Below are positions 38,439 through 46,526 of a DNA stretch of 64,000 nt, piece after piece. A program made the position numbers and the translations under genes. Every line of letters starts with the position of its first letter. Positions within the stretch are counted from its first letter, which is position 1. The stretch covers positions 1 to 64,000 of the IMG/VR virus record IMGVR_UViG_3300032236_000679; one strand, given 5' to 3'. The notes beneath the pieces were generated by a model. That model saw only the letters and a program-made list of their open reading frames with translations, ran no database searches and had not been told where the DNA came from. Origin of the DNA: a virus.

Positions 38439-40097
38439 TTAGCATTCGCCTACAAATGGTTCTGGTTCAACAGTTTTTATTGTTAGACTTGTATCGCTGT
38501 TAAACTTGTTAAACAATACTCTTGGCTGGCCGCCCCACAAAGAATTTAATACAGTGTAATCATTGTTCTGACCAAAATAACAAATCTGATTGCCAACATT
38601 ATTAGCAAACATATTCAACATCCAATCTTTAAACTCTGCTGGTTTACTTGCAGGATTGATCTGTAATATCAAAGCAACTGCTCCACATACTTGAGGACTT
38701 GCCATGCTTGTTCCTGATATACAACCTTGACGCCAATCGCCATCGAGATAGTAAGCAGCATCGCTGTAGCCTTCATCAGTGAATGTGTTTGTGTTAGATG
38801 TTGCGCTGTAGATAGCATATCCACAAGCATAAAGATCAACACCAGGTCCGCCTTCGCTAAAGTCTGCTTTCTGATCTAAAGTAGTACTCCACGGAGTTAG
38901 ATCTAAACAACCAACATTCAATGCTCTTGTGCTATAAGGGCTTGAACCACGATGATAAAAGACTGTAAGATACGAAGAAGAAGGTCCAGAGCCTATTAAT
39001 CTAAAGTAGTTATTATAGTCAGGACCACCAGGAACATCAATCTTAAGACCATCATTACCAGCAGCAATACAGATATGAATACCAGCGTCAATCATTTCGT
39101 CGATGATGCTGTCTAATGCTGGGTCTCTAAAACCAAATGTTCCAAATTCACCCATACCATATTCAGGATGAACTGTTTCTAAATCAGTCCAAACTGTTCC
39201 TCTATAACTACCACCGTTAATGAATGGTAGCCATTCTTCATAAGATCCGCCAAGCCCCCAACTCATATTAACAACAGTTGGATTCTTATAAACTGATTCT
39301 CCAATACTCTGTTTATTCCTATGCCAGCCAAGTATGAGATCTAATGCTTGATATGTTTCAATACCAGTGCCATTGCTGCTGAGATCATTTAACTTCATGC
39401 TGTAGATTGCTGCGTTATTTGCCCATCCAAATGTCTTACCAACAGCAGTACCAGCAACATGTGTGCCATGCCCGTCGATGTCAGTATAAAAGTTTGATGG
39501 CATTGACCCACTTATGTTAGCAGCATCATACCAATTAATTTCCATTACACGACTTGCGCCATTGGAATTTTGAAATTCAGGATGATCTACTTCAAGTCCT
39601 GTGTCTACAATGACAACATCAACATTAGAACCATCTAATGTGTATGTATATCCATTAGGAGCAGTAACCGTTGTGCCATAATTGTTACTAATACTATTAT
39701 GTCTTACAAGACCATAGTTTAGTTTATTACCAGTTGATACTGAATCATTTGCTGGTTTATCAAAGTTGCCAGTGCGTATTGCAGCAGGCTGTGGCTTAAA
39801 TCCAAGATGTGCTGCGGGAATAACAACACTGGCAATACGGCTGTCTTTGCGTAAGATATCTGCTTCAGCATCAGTTAACACATAATGACAACTGCGCTGG
39901 CTAAGTGGACGCTCGTTGACAAAACGAACAGGACGACTGGGAACGTGTCCGTCACCGTTAGAATCCTGTTCAATTTCTGTCCAAAAAGCATCATAATCAA
40001 CACCAGGGTTTAGACTTACAATGTATTCCTTACCATCACTATATGTAGGAATAGTTGGTATTGTTCGTAATTTTACACCTGATGTCTTCTTAATCAT
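38439..40097 (-). CDS. Subtilisin-like serine protease (S8 family)
   Basis: This 552-residue protein carries the full catalytic set: D165 in VIVDTGLEVDHPEF, H210 in DGHGTHVAGTAVG, N348 (oxyanion) in IAAGNDG, and S464 in SGTSMASPQVCGAVAL. Residues about 24-95 resemble an I9-type propeptide (EYIVSLNPGVDYDAFW...). There is no signal peptide. Its place inside the virion gene cluster suggests packaging in the particle or maturation of fibre proteins. It is co-oriented, 5 nt after the glutaredoxin-like gene. Confidence 0.93.
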   Translation of the reverse strand: MIKKTSGVKLRTIPTIPTYSDGKEYIVSLNPGVDYDAFWTEIEQDSNGDGHVPSRPVRFVNERPLSQRSCHYVLTDAEADILRKDSRIASVVIPAAHLGFKPQPAAIRTGNFDKPANDSVSTGNKLNYGLVRHNSISNNYGTTVTAPNGYTYTLDGSNVDVVIVDTGLEVDHPEFQNSNGASRVMEINWYDAANISGSMPSNFYTDIDGHGTHVAGTAVGKTFGWANNAAIYSMKLNDLSSNGTGIETYQALDLILGWHRNKQSIGESVYKNPTVVNMSWGLGGSYEEWLPFINGGSYRGTVWTDLETVHPEYGMGEFGTFGFRDPALDSIIDEMIDAGIHICIAAGNDGLKIDVPGGPDYNNYFRLIGSGPSSSYLTVFYHRGSSPYSTRALNVGCLDLTPWSTTLDQKADFSEGGPGVDLYACGYAIYSATSNTNTFTDEGYSDAAYYLDGDWRQGCISGTSMASPQVCGAVALILQINPASKPAEFKDWMLNMFANNVGNQICYFGQNNDYTVLNSLWGGQPRVLFNKFNSDTSLTIKTVEPEPFVGEC

Positions 40098-40102
40098 CTA
40101 AA

Positions 40103-40612
40103 TTAACCTCTTGCTGCTAAAACTCTTGCTACTCTTGCTTCAGTGTGTGCTGTACGAGCAGCCTTTGCTGTTTCAGCACGAGCAACTGCTGCTGTTTTCT
40201 GTTCTGCTGTTGGATGAGTTTGACGACCTCTTACAGTCATGCTCGAAGCAATAGAACGTTCTGCGGCTGCTGATGTTCGTGTTGCTTTCCAGTTACTCTT
40301 GTTTTCAACTGCTTTTGCTGTTCTTGCTGCTTTGTCTAATGTTGGCTTCTTAAGTCTTGCGCCAAGAGCAGGATGTGCTTTTACTGCTGCAAGATCACCA
40401 ACTACTTCGTTATCAACAACAATCTGAGGAAGAGTAGTGTAGCCAGGTACTGCCGCAGCAACATCTGACTTTTTCCACTTGCCTTTATTGATATCTCTTA
40501 CTTCAACTTTTGCGCCTGTACGACGCAAAAGATTAGCAGCCTTGATTCCATCTTGATTTTCAGACGTAGTCCAGACTATAGCGGTCTTCTGTGGTGGTTT
40601 AGTTCTAATCAT
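40103..40612 (-). CDS. Glutaredoxin-like fold without active cysteines, basic tail
   Basis: Residues 10-80 read like glutaredoxin: AIVWTTSENQDGIKAANLLRR in place of the C-x-x-C turn and helix, then VEVRDINKG and the cis-Pro motif YTTLPQIVVDNEVVGD (P62). No Cys is present at the active site or elsewhere, so it cannot be a redox enzyme. Residues 85-169 are Ala/Lys/Arg-rich helix, like histone or phage DNA-packing tails. It is co-transcribed with the subtilase. Confidence 0.6.
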   Translation of the reverse strand: MIRTKPPQKTAIVWTTSENQDGIKAANLLRRTGAKVEVRDINKGKWKKSDVAAAVPGYTTLPQIVVDNEVVGDLAAVKAHPALGARLKKPTLDKAARTAKAVENKSNWKATRTSAAAERSIASSMTVRGRQTHPTAEQKTAAVARAETAKAARTAHTEARVARVLAARG

Positions 40613-40625
40613 TTTTCAATCCTTA

Positions 40626-43600
40626 TTATGTCTGAATCATCCACTTATCTGTTTCAATCTTAAGGATTGTTACATAAGTGTCTGCTGGTACGCTGATGTT
40701 GTTGTCACTACCAAACTTGCTTAAGATAAGTGTGGTTGTTCCACTATCAACTGGAACAATATGTGTTGGACGATTAGTTCCAGTAACAAGAGTAACACAA
40801 GTTCCAATTGGGAAAGCAACAGCAGCATTTGTTGGAATTAACAAGTCTCCGCTTGTGTCTATCTTATAGATATGCTTGCCACGATCACTTAGTTGTAATG
40901 TATAATCATCACCTGAGTTCTGTAGATTCTGTGGCATGTCCTGATTTAGAACACTTGCATCGTCACTGTTAACAATGTCGCCGCCTGCTGGTAGTTTGAA
41001 CTTACCATTGTTTAGGAACTGCCATTGTGTAGTATTTGCTTGTAGCACAAGATCATAAACTTCGCCATTGTTTACAATGTCATCAGCATAGATACGAGCA
41101 GTATCATTACCAATTAACCAGAACCCAGCAACATCAATATGGCCGCTTGGCGGTAGAGTTAATTTGCCATCACGGTTGAAGTACCAGTAGTTATTAAATG
41201 TGTCGCCATCTCTGTAACCTGCTTGGATCACGAAGTCATATGCATCTGGTCCAATATTGTCAACAGGACCAATGTATGGGTAACCAACAGTGCCGTTACC
41301 CTGACCGATGGTCCAGTAACCGCCGATGTCAATGTCACTGCTGTCTGGAGCATATACTGTTCCACTATTATCGTCAGTGAACATCCAATCGAAACTACCC
41401 TGTGTAAGTGTTACACCATCGCTGTCAACATAAACATGACTGGTATCGTCCCAATGTATATGTACGCCACCACCTTGATTGACTGGAGCAAACATATTGT
41501 AGATTGTTAGTTCGTAACCATCTGTAGTATAGATATCTTGACCATCAAAATGAACATCGTCGATGTGATTATATCCATAGTAATCGTAGTAATTGTTTTG
41601 ATCCTCACCAATTGAGATATTTGGTGCTATGAATGTGCCATAGTAATCATCAAAGTAGAAATTGTTGTTAGCAGTTTCAATCCGAACGCTGGTTGCATGA
41701 TAGTAATCATCTGTGCTGGCATTATTACCGTATGGGTTTTGATATCCATTATATGAATAGATAGCAACTGTATGATTGCGAGCATTGTCACGAACACCAA
41801 GATACCATAAACCAGATCCTGGATTAATATTAATTCTACCAATGCCATAATCTTCTGCGCCATAGTAATCATATGGGCCTTGAGCAGCATCAGTTATGCT
41901 GGCAACAGTAACATCAAATGCGTCACCTAATGAGAGACTGTTAGTAATGCCTGGCAGGAATTCACTGTTATTTCTCAATGCGTTCTTATTGATGTCTAAT
42001 GCACCATAAGCACTTGCACCATTGTTCCAACCGTAATTGTATCTTGCATACTGTGTATATTTCCAATCTGTCATGTTAGTTGTGAAGTAAGCACGACTTG
42101 AATCATCGCCAGTAGCAACAAACTTGCCACCGCCATAGATTAGATTGTTGAGTGGATCACCGTGTGTATACTTGACAAGTGCTTGGAAATATAGATTTTG
42201 ATTATTGATTCTCTGATATAATGGATACTGTAATGTGATAGTATTTGTATCAGTATTGATAGCAGTAATGATGTTTGGCTCTTTCCAATCACCATTTCTA
42301 TCTTCAGAAGTAAGAACTGCATCATGACCGTAGATACGCTGACCAACAACAATGTTAGTTGTATCAGGAAGAACTAAGTGCGAATCACCTTTTTCGCCGT
42401 AACTCACATATTTCTCAACAATATTATATGCTGCAAAATTACTTGTATCCAATGGCTGAGTCTTTAACTTGTCGTGATAAAGATGGAAACTGTTACCAGC
42501 ATAATCATCCAACCACCATGTGCCATTTAGTTCAACAACATATGATCCACTGATAGTAACCTTCTCGCCGTTCCAATCTGTTTTTGGTCTGTCTCCCCAA
42601 ATAACATTACTAGTGCTTCCGTTTCCAAACTGAAGACCACCGTTTGTTTCTCTCTTAAGTTCAGTAATACCAGCATAAGCAGGTCCTGGAGTTACATAAT
42701 TCCAAGTTGTGCCCTGATCAGCAGTGTAGTAAACAACACCATAGTAATCACTAATGGCCATGTAGTTGACACCGCCAAGATCACCAGCAGCAATTTCATC
42801 AACACCATAGTAGTCACCTGTGCCAGGACCATCAAAGCCTGAGGCAAAATCAATACCACCAGTTACACCTTGCCAATCAATATCAGTCCATGAACCTTGA
42901 CGAGGATCAGCAGCAGTGTTACGATAGATTAGATTTGAGTTATAGTAAGCAAGCCATCCGTGTCCGTCAAACCATGCGCTCCAATCTGTAGCAGGCATAG
43001 TTGCAAAATAACTACCGCTGTTAAGAGCAGTTGTGATGCTTGTAATGTAGAAAGCACCTGGATTTAATCTGTTTGATCCATTCCAACTTGTATTATCTTG
43101 TTCATAGTTTAGTGTAAACAACCATCCAGATGAGCCATATGTAACACTGCTTATTCTCATACCGCCTGCTGTGGTTGGATGAGCAGTGTTCTGTGCATCA
43201 ACAATGTCTTTAACATAATCAAGATCGATGTTGATCTGTGTCCAAGTAGCACCATCTGCGCTGTAAGCAGCGATTGGATAGCGATAGTTATTACGAACTT
43301 CATCATAATACCAACCACCAGCAACAAAGTATCCGCCGCCAAATGACAGTGAGTTCCAATTAATATCTTCGCCATTTGGCCCACGACGTGTGATATCACT
43401 ATCTGGAGTTACTGCTGATTGATAAGGACTTGTGCCATAACGGATCTCAGCTCTGTTTGCTATATCGTCATAACCACGATATACAATTAAACCGTTGCCG
43501 ATAGCAATGCTGTTGACGCTCCAGCGATTTGAGTGATATGTTCCTGGACCACCTTGATTAACTGCCGAAGTCCAATTTATACCATCTTCACTGATTCTTG

Positions 43601-43814
43601 GCGCATTTGCGTAATAATCGTTAGTATTAACAAATACTGACTGTAAGCCACTTTCTTGAACTGTATAAGCAAGATCGTTCCAGGCTTTTACACCGTCACC
43701 AATCTTCATATTGTTAGTATCAAGTTCAACGCCGGGCTCACCTTGAGCAAGGACGGGATTAGTGCTTGCCCAGTTGCTTGACAAATCTCTTCTTAACTGT
43801 ATCTTTGTGGCCAT
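40626..43814 (-). CDS. Large fibre/adhesin with Asp-box-like repeats, 1062 aa
   Basis: The N-terminal 50 residues (MATKIQLRRDLSSNWASTNPVLAQGEPGVELDTNNMKIGDG) are a common tail-fibre attachment module, also at the start of the next gene. Several Asp-box-like motifs follow (ISEDGINW, YSADGATW, TADQGTTW), which in other proteins mark beta-propellers such as sialidases. The centre has many Asp/Tyr clusters of the DYYG type. The C-terminal part repeats DIDIGGYWTIGQG/HIDVAGFWLIGND units and ends in a small beta domain. Likely receptor binding. Confidence 0.72.
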   Translation of the reverse strand: MATKIQLRRDLSSNWASTNPVLAQGEPGVELDTNNMKIGDGVKAWNDLAYTVQESGLQSVFVNTNDYYANAPRISEDGINWTSAVNQGGPGTYHSNRWSVNSIAIGNGLIVYRGYDDIANRAEIRYGTSPYQSAVTPDSDITRRGPNGEDINWNSLSFGGGYFVAGGWYYDEVRNNYRYPIAAYSADGATWTQINIDLDYVKDIVDAQNTAHPTTAGGMRISSVTYGSSGWLFTLNYEQDNTSWNGSNRLNPGAFYITSITTALNSGSYFATMPATDWSAWFDGHGWLAYYNSNLIYRNTAADPRQGSWTDIDWQGVTGGIDFASGFDGPGTGDYYGVDEIAAGDLGGVNYMAISDYYGVVYYTADQGTTWNYVTPGPAYAGITELKRETNGGLQFGNGSTSNVIWGDRPKTDWNGEKVTISGSYVVELNGTWWLDDYAGNSFHLYHDKLKTQPLDTSNFAAYNIVEKYVSYGEKGDSHLVLPDTTNIVVGQRIYGHDAVLTSEDRNGDWKEPNIITAINTDTNTITLQYPLYQRINNQNLYFQALVKYTHGDPLNNLIYGGGKFVATGDDSSRAYFTTNMTDWKYTQYARYNYGWNNGASAYGALDINKNALRNNSEFLPGITNSLSLGDAFDVTVASITDAAQGPYDYYGAEDYGIGRININPGSGLWYLGVRDNARNHTVAIYSYNGYQNPYGNNASTDDYYHATSVRIETANNNFYFDDYYGTFIAPNISIGEDQNNYYDYYGYNHIDDVHFDGQDIYTTDGYELTIYNMFAPVNQGGGVHIHWDDTSHVYVDSDGVTLTQGSFDWMFTDDNSGTVYAPDSSDIDIGGYWTIGQGNGTVGYPYIGPVDNIGPDAYDFVIQAGYRDGDTFNNYWYFNRDGKLTLPPSGHIDVAGFWLIGNDTARIYADDIVNNGEVYDLVLQANTTQWQFLNNGKFKLPAGGDIVNSDDASVLNQDMPQNLQNSGDDYTLQLSDRGKHIYKIDTSGDLLIPTNAAVAFPIGTCVTLVTGTNRPTHIVPVDSGTTTLILSKFGSDNNISVPADTYVTILKIETDKWMIQT

Positions 43815-43831
43815 CTGAAAACTCCGTTATA

Positions 43832-43844
43832 GCATATTTATTGT
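43832..43844 (-). promoter_or_regulatory. Late-type promoter box before 1062-aa gene
   Basis: On the minus strand it reads ACAATAAATATGC, about 18 nt before the ATG at 43814, with CGGAG between. Confidence 0.6.
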
Positions 43845-45403
43845 TAGGCTTCGTTTCTTGTACGGGTGGCAACAAAAACATATGTGCCATCTTTATCGCA
43901 GGTCCAAATGTATCCGCCAATACCGCCTTCGTGAATGATTGTTCCTAAATCTTGTGTTGTTGAATCAGAATCTTTGCTGGTTCCTAAACGAGTAGCGACG
44001 CCGCCGCCACACAACCAAAGTTCAACTTGTCCATCAACATGATCATTGATTAATATTTGTCCAGAAAAACCTGAAAATTTCACAGTGTCTCCCATTAAAG
44101 CATTAACTGTTAAATTTCCTGCATCATAAGCATAATACAAAACCTCTGAGGTATTTGATATCATTGGCTTAACTGGTGTGGATGATATATGCGCTCCATT
44201 GGGTAATGTTAAAACGCCATCAATTCCAAAATTCCATTTCTGATCAATTTCTACTTGTAGACGAACATTGTCTGGATTTGGAACAACTACATATCCCCCA
44301 GCATTCGTATCACTACCAACTGTTAGTGCATAACGATATGGACTACTATCTACATAAGCATTATCACCTGCATCTTGTACTCGCAATAATAAATGTGTGC
44401 CATTTACCAACGGTGCAACTTTTGTAGGAACTGGATAAGTTGTTACTGATGGGTCATATGCAGCAGTATTAGTAATTCGTATACCTGCCATTGATCCTGC
44501 AAGATGATAGTTAGTATCATTCCACATACCAATTGCATTTGTAATGCCAGTAAACAGTGTTACATCATTAAAACTACCAACCTGTACTCCATTATACCAC
44601 ATGGTCATTGACCCAATTGTTCCGGGACCTGATTCGGCACCTTTTCTAACAAGTATTAAATGATGCCAGTTACCGTCCATGGTAGGAACAGTGAACTGTT
44701 GATTGCTACTACCGTTACAATCGACTGTTATTGTATTATTATTTGGATTTCCAACTCCTGCACCTGTGTACATGCTTAAGCCGCCGCCTGCTCCTGCTCC
44801 TAAGAAAGCATGTTGATTAGTTGCAGGATCATCAGTTAACTTGAAGAAAAATTCAATTGTAAATGAATTATATTTTGTTGGGCCAACTGCGAATCCATCA
44901 AATATTATATAACTGTTATTAGAATTAACAAAGTTAAACTTACTAACCTGATAATCAATTGAAGTTTTAATTGCTAAATCATTGTCAATGACACCTGCAA
45001 TATTATTTGCTACAGTTACATCACCATTTGGAAATTCAACACCAGTAGCACTAAATTGAGCAAAAGTAGTACCTTCTACGGAAACAATAACATCACCATT
45101 TTCACCAGGAATAGTCACGCCACTTGTTCCACTGGAAATATAATTATGTTCGTTATTGACCCAAGTTAAACTACCACTGCCATTAGTTTGCATTATTTGA
45201 TATGCTGCACCATCTGTAGAAGGAAATGTGTAAGGAAGACTAATACCACCTGAGTATGATAAATCAACCCATACATTAGCACCATCACCATACTTTACTT
45301 GATTAGTTGTGATATCTAACCCAGGCTCGCCGTCAGCAAGTATAGGATTTACTCTTTCCCAGTTTGCTGTTGTATCTCTTCTTAACTGAATCTTATTGGC
45401 CAT
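43844..45403 (-). CDS. Tail fibre with LamG-like (concanavalin-type) domain, 519 aa
   Basis: The start MANKIQLRRDTTANWERVNPILADGEPG matches the N-terminal module of the 1062-residue fibre. Residues about 160-345 look like a LamG-type jelly roll: FTIEFFFKLTDDPATNQHAFLG, WHHLILVRKG, WYNGVQVGS and MAGIRITNTAAYDPS. Such domains usually bind sugars. The C-terminus (DGQVELWLCGGGVATRLG, then YIWTCDKDGTYVFVATRTRNEA) is a small beta head. The ATG at 45403 with GGAG is preferred over 45418. It follows the 360-residue gene by 1 nt. Confidence 0.78.
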   Translation of the reverse strand: MANKIQLRRDTTANWERVNPILADGEPGLDITTNQVKYGDGANVWVDLSYSGGISLPYTFPSTDGAAYQIMQTNGSGSLTWVNNEHNYISSGTSGVTIPGENGDVIVSVEGTTFAQFSATGVEFPNGDVTVANNIAGVIDNDLAIKTSIDYQVSKFNFVNSNNSYIIFDGFAVGPTKYNSFTIEFFFKLTDDPATNQHAFLGAGAGGGLSMYTGAGVGNPNNNTITVDCNGSSNQQFTVPTMDGNWHHLILVRKGAESGPGTIGSMTMWYNGVQVGSFNDVTLFTGITNAIGMWNDTNYHLAGSMAGIRITNTAAYDPSVTTYPVPTKVAPLVNGTHLLLRVQDAGDNAYVDSSPYRYALTVGSDTNAGGYVVVPNPDNVRLQVEIDQKWNFGIDGVLTLPNGAHISSTPVKPMISNTSEVLYYAYDAGNLTVNALMGDTVKFSGFSGQILINDHVDGQVELWLCGGGVATRLGTSKDSDSTTQDLGTIIHEGGIGGYIWTCDKDGTYVFVATRTRNEA

Positions 45404-45404
45404 A

Positions 45405-46487
45405 TTATGCTCCGCCACCGTTTAGTGTATTAGTGTAAGTGCTTCCTGCACCTGCGCCATCAAATACAGTGTCTGATGGTCCAAATCTACTGCTGCCAAA
45501 TCCACCATCAGCAAACAGCAGTCCAGCCTCGTAGATGGAATATGCGCCGCCGCCATCAATATCAATATTTTGTAGTGTGATTGACTGCCCTGCTAGTAAG
45601 TTATTGTTGTCTGTTAGCTGACTGATGTCTGTTGGAACTTCAGTGAACCATGCTGCTCTAACACCGTCAGCACGTTGAAATGCGCCACCTTGTGGTAGTC
45701 TTACGTTTTGATTCTCTGCTGTTCTAAGTAATGTTTCCCAAACACCGTTAATATATGCTTGAATTTCCTGTAGAGCAGGATTTAATAATATGTCGCCAGG
45801 CTTCCCAAGTACATTTCCAGGAAATACGCTGGCAAGGTTCAATGGACTGTTAACAATATTAACACGATTTAAAGCATTTAAGTTTAAGTCTGTTGTACTA
45901 TTGAATTCAGGAATACCCGTTGCAGTTGAACTTATTGTTCCTGGGATTACTGTATTACCGTTTGGATAAAGTCTTACAGTATAATCACCTGCTATGAGTT
46001 CACTAGCAATTTCTGCTCCACCAACTGCAATACCATCCACATATAAAGTACCAGAATCAGCAGTAAGTGCAACACCATTGATATTAACATTGCTATCAAC
46101 TGATACATTACCTGCTGCTATATTAGCAAACATAACATCGTCAGTTGTGTTTAATGATTGATCAAAAGTACTTCCAGAGCCATCACCCGACAATGTACCG
46201 TCAACATATAGTTTACCATCAACAACTGTTACCTCATGACTATCCAATGACAGTCCTGTAGTAGTTAAATTACCTACTGTAACATTGCCGGTAATAAAAA
46301 CAGGATGAGTTTCATTTAATCCGGCAATAGTTTGATCAATAACGTAAAGATTACCAAGATTGAAATTACCAGTGCCAGGAGTTCCTGCTGCGTTCCATTT
46401 AACACCATCCCAAATATAAGTTACACCATTTGGTGCTTCGTAGGGAGTTCCTACTGTTTGAGGCTGCGAAGGAAATACTAATGCCAT
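45405..46487 (-). CDS. Tail-fibre-like structural protein, 360 aa
   Basis: The N-terminus VFPSQPQTVGTPYEAPNGVTYIWDGVKW is a phage tail module. The middle has NFNLGNLYVIDQTIAGLNETHPVFITGNVTVGNL repeats of beta type and a DVMFANIAAGNVSVDSNVNINGVAL segment, as in T4-like fibres. The C-terminus is Gly-rich (DTVFDGAGAGSTYTNTLNGGGA). It is translationally close to the LamG fibre. Confidence 0.7.
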   Translation of the reverse strand: MALVFPSQPQTVGTPYEAPNGVTYIWDGVKWNAAGTPGTGNFNLGNLYVIDQTIAGLNETHPVFITGNVTVGNLTTTGLSLDSHEVTVVDGKLYVDGTLSGDGSGSTFDQSLNTTDDVMFANIAAGNVSVDSNVNINGVALTADSGTLYVDGIAVGGAEIASELIAGDYTVRLYPNGNTVIPGTISSTATGIPEFNSTTDLNLNALNRVNIVNSPLNLASVFPGNVLGKPGDILLNPALQEIQAYINGVWETLLRTAENQNVRLPQGGAFQRADGVRAAWFTEVPTDISQLTDNNNLLAGQSITLQNIDIDGGGAYSIYEAGLLFADGGFGSSRFGPSDTVFDGAGAGSTYTNTLNGGGA

Positions 46488-46501
46488 TTTAATTCCTAAT
46501 A

Positions 46502-46514
46502 GTTATATTTATTC
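46502..46514 (-). promoter_or_regulatory. Late-type promoter box before 360-aa gene
   Basis: On the minus strand it reads GAATAAATATAAC, about 17 nt before the ATG at 46487, with TAGGAAT between. Confidence 0.6.
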
Positions 46515-46526
46515 TGAAAGATATTA

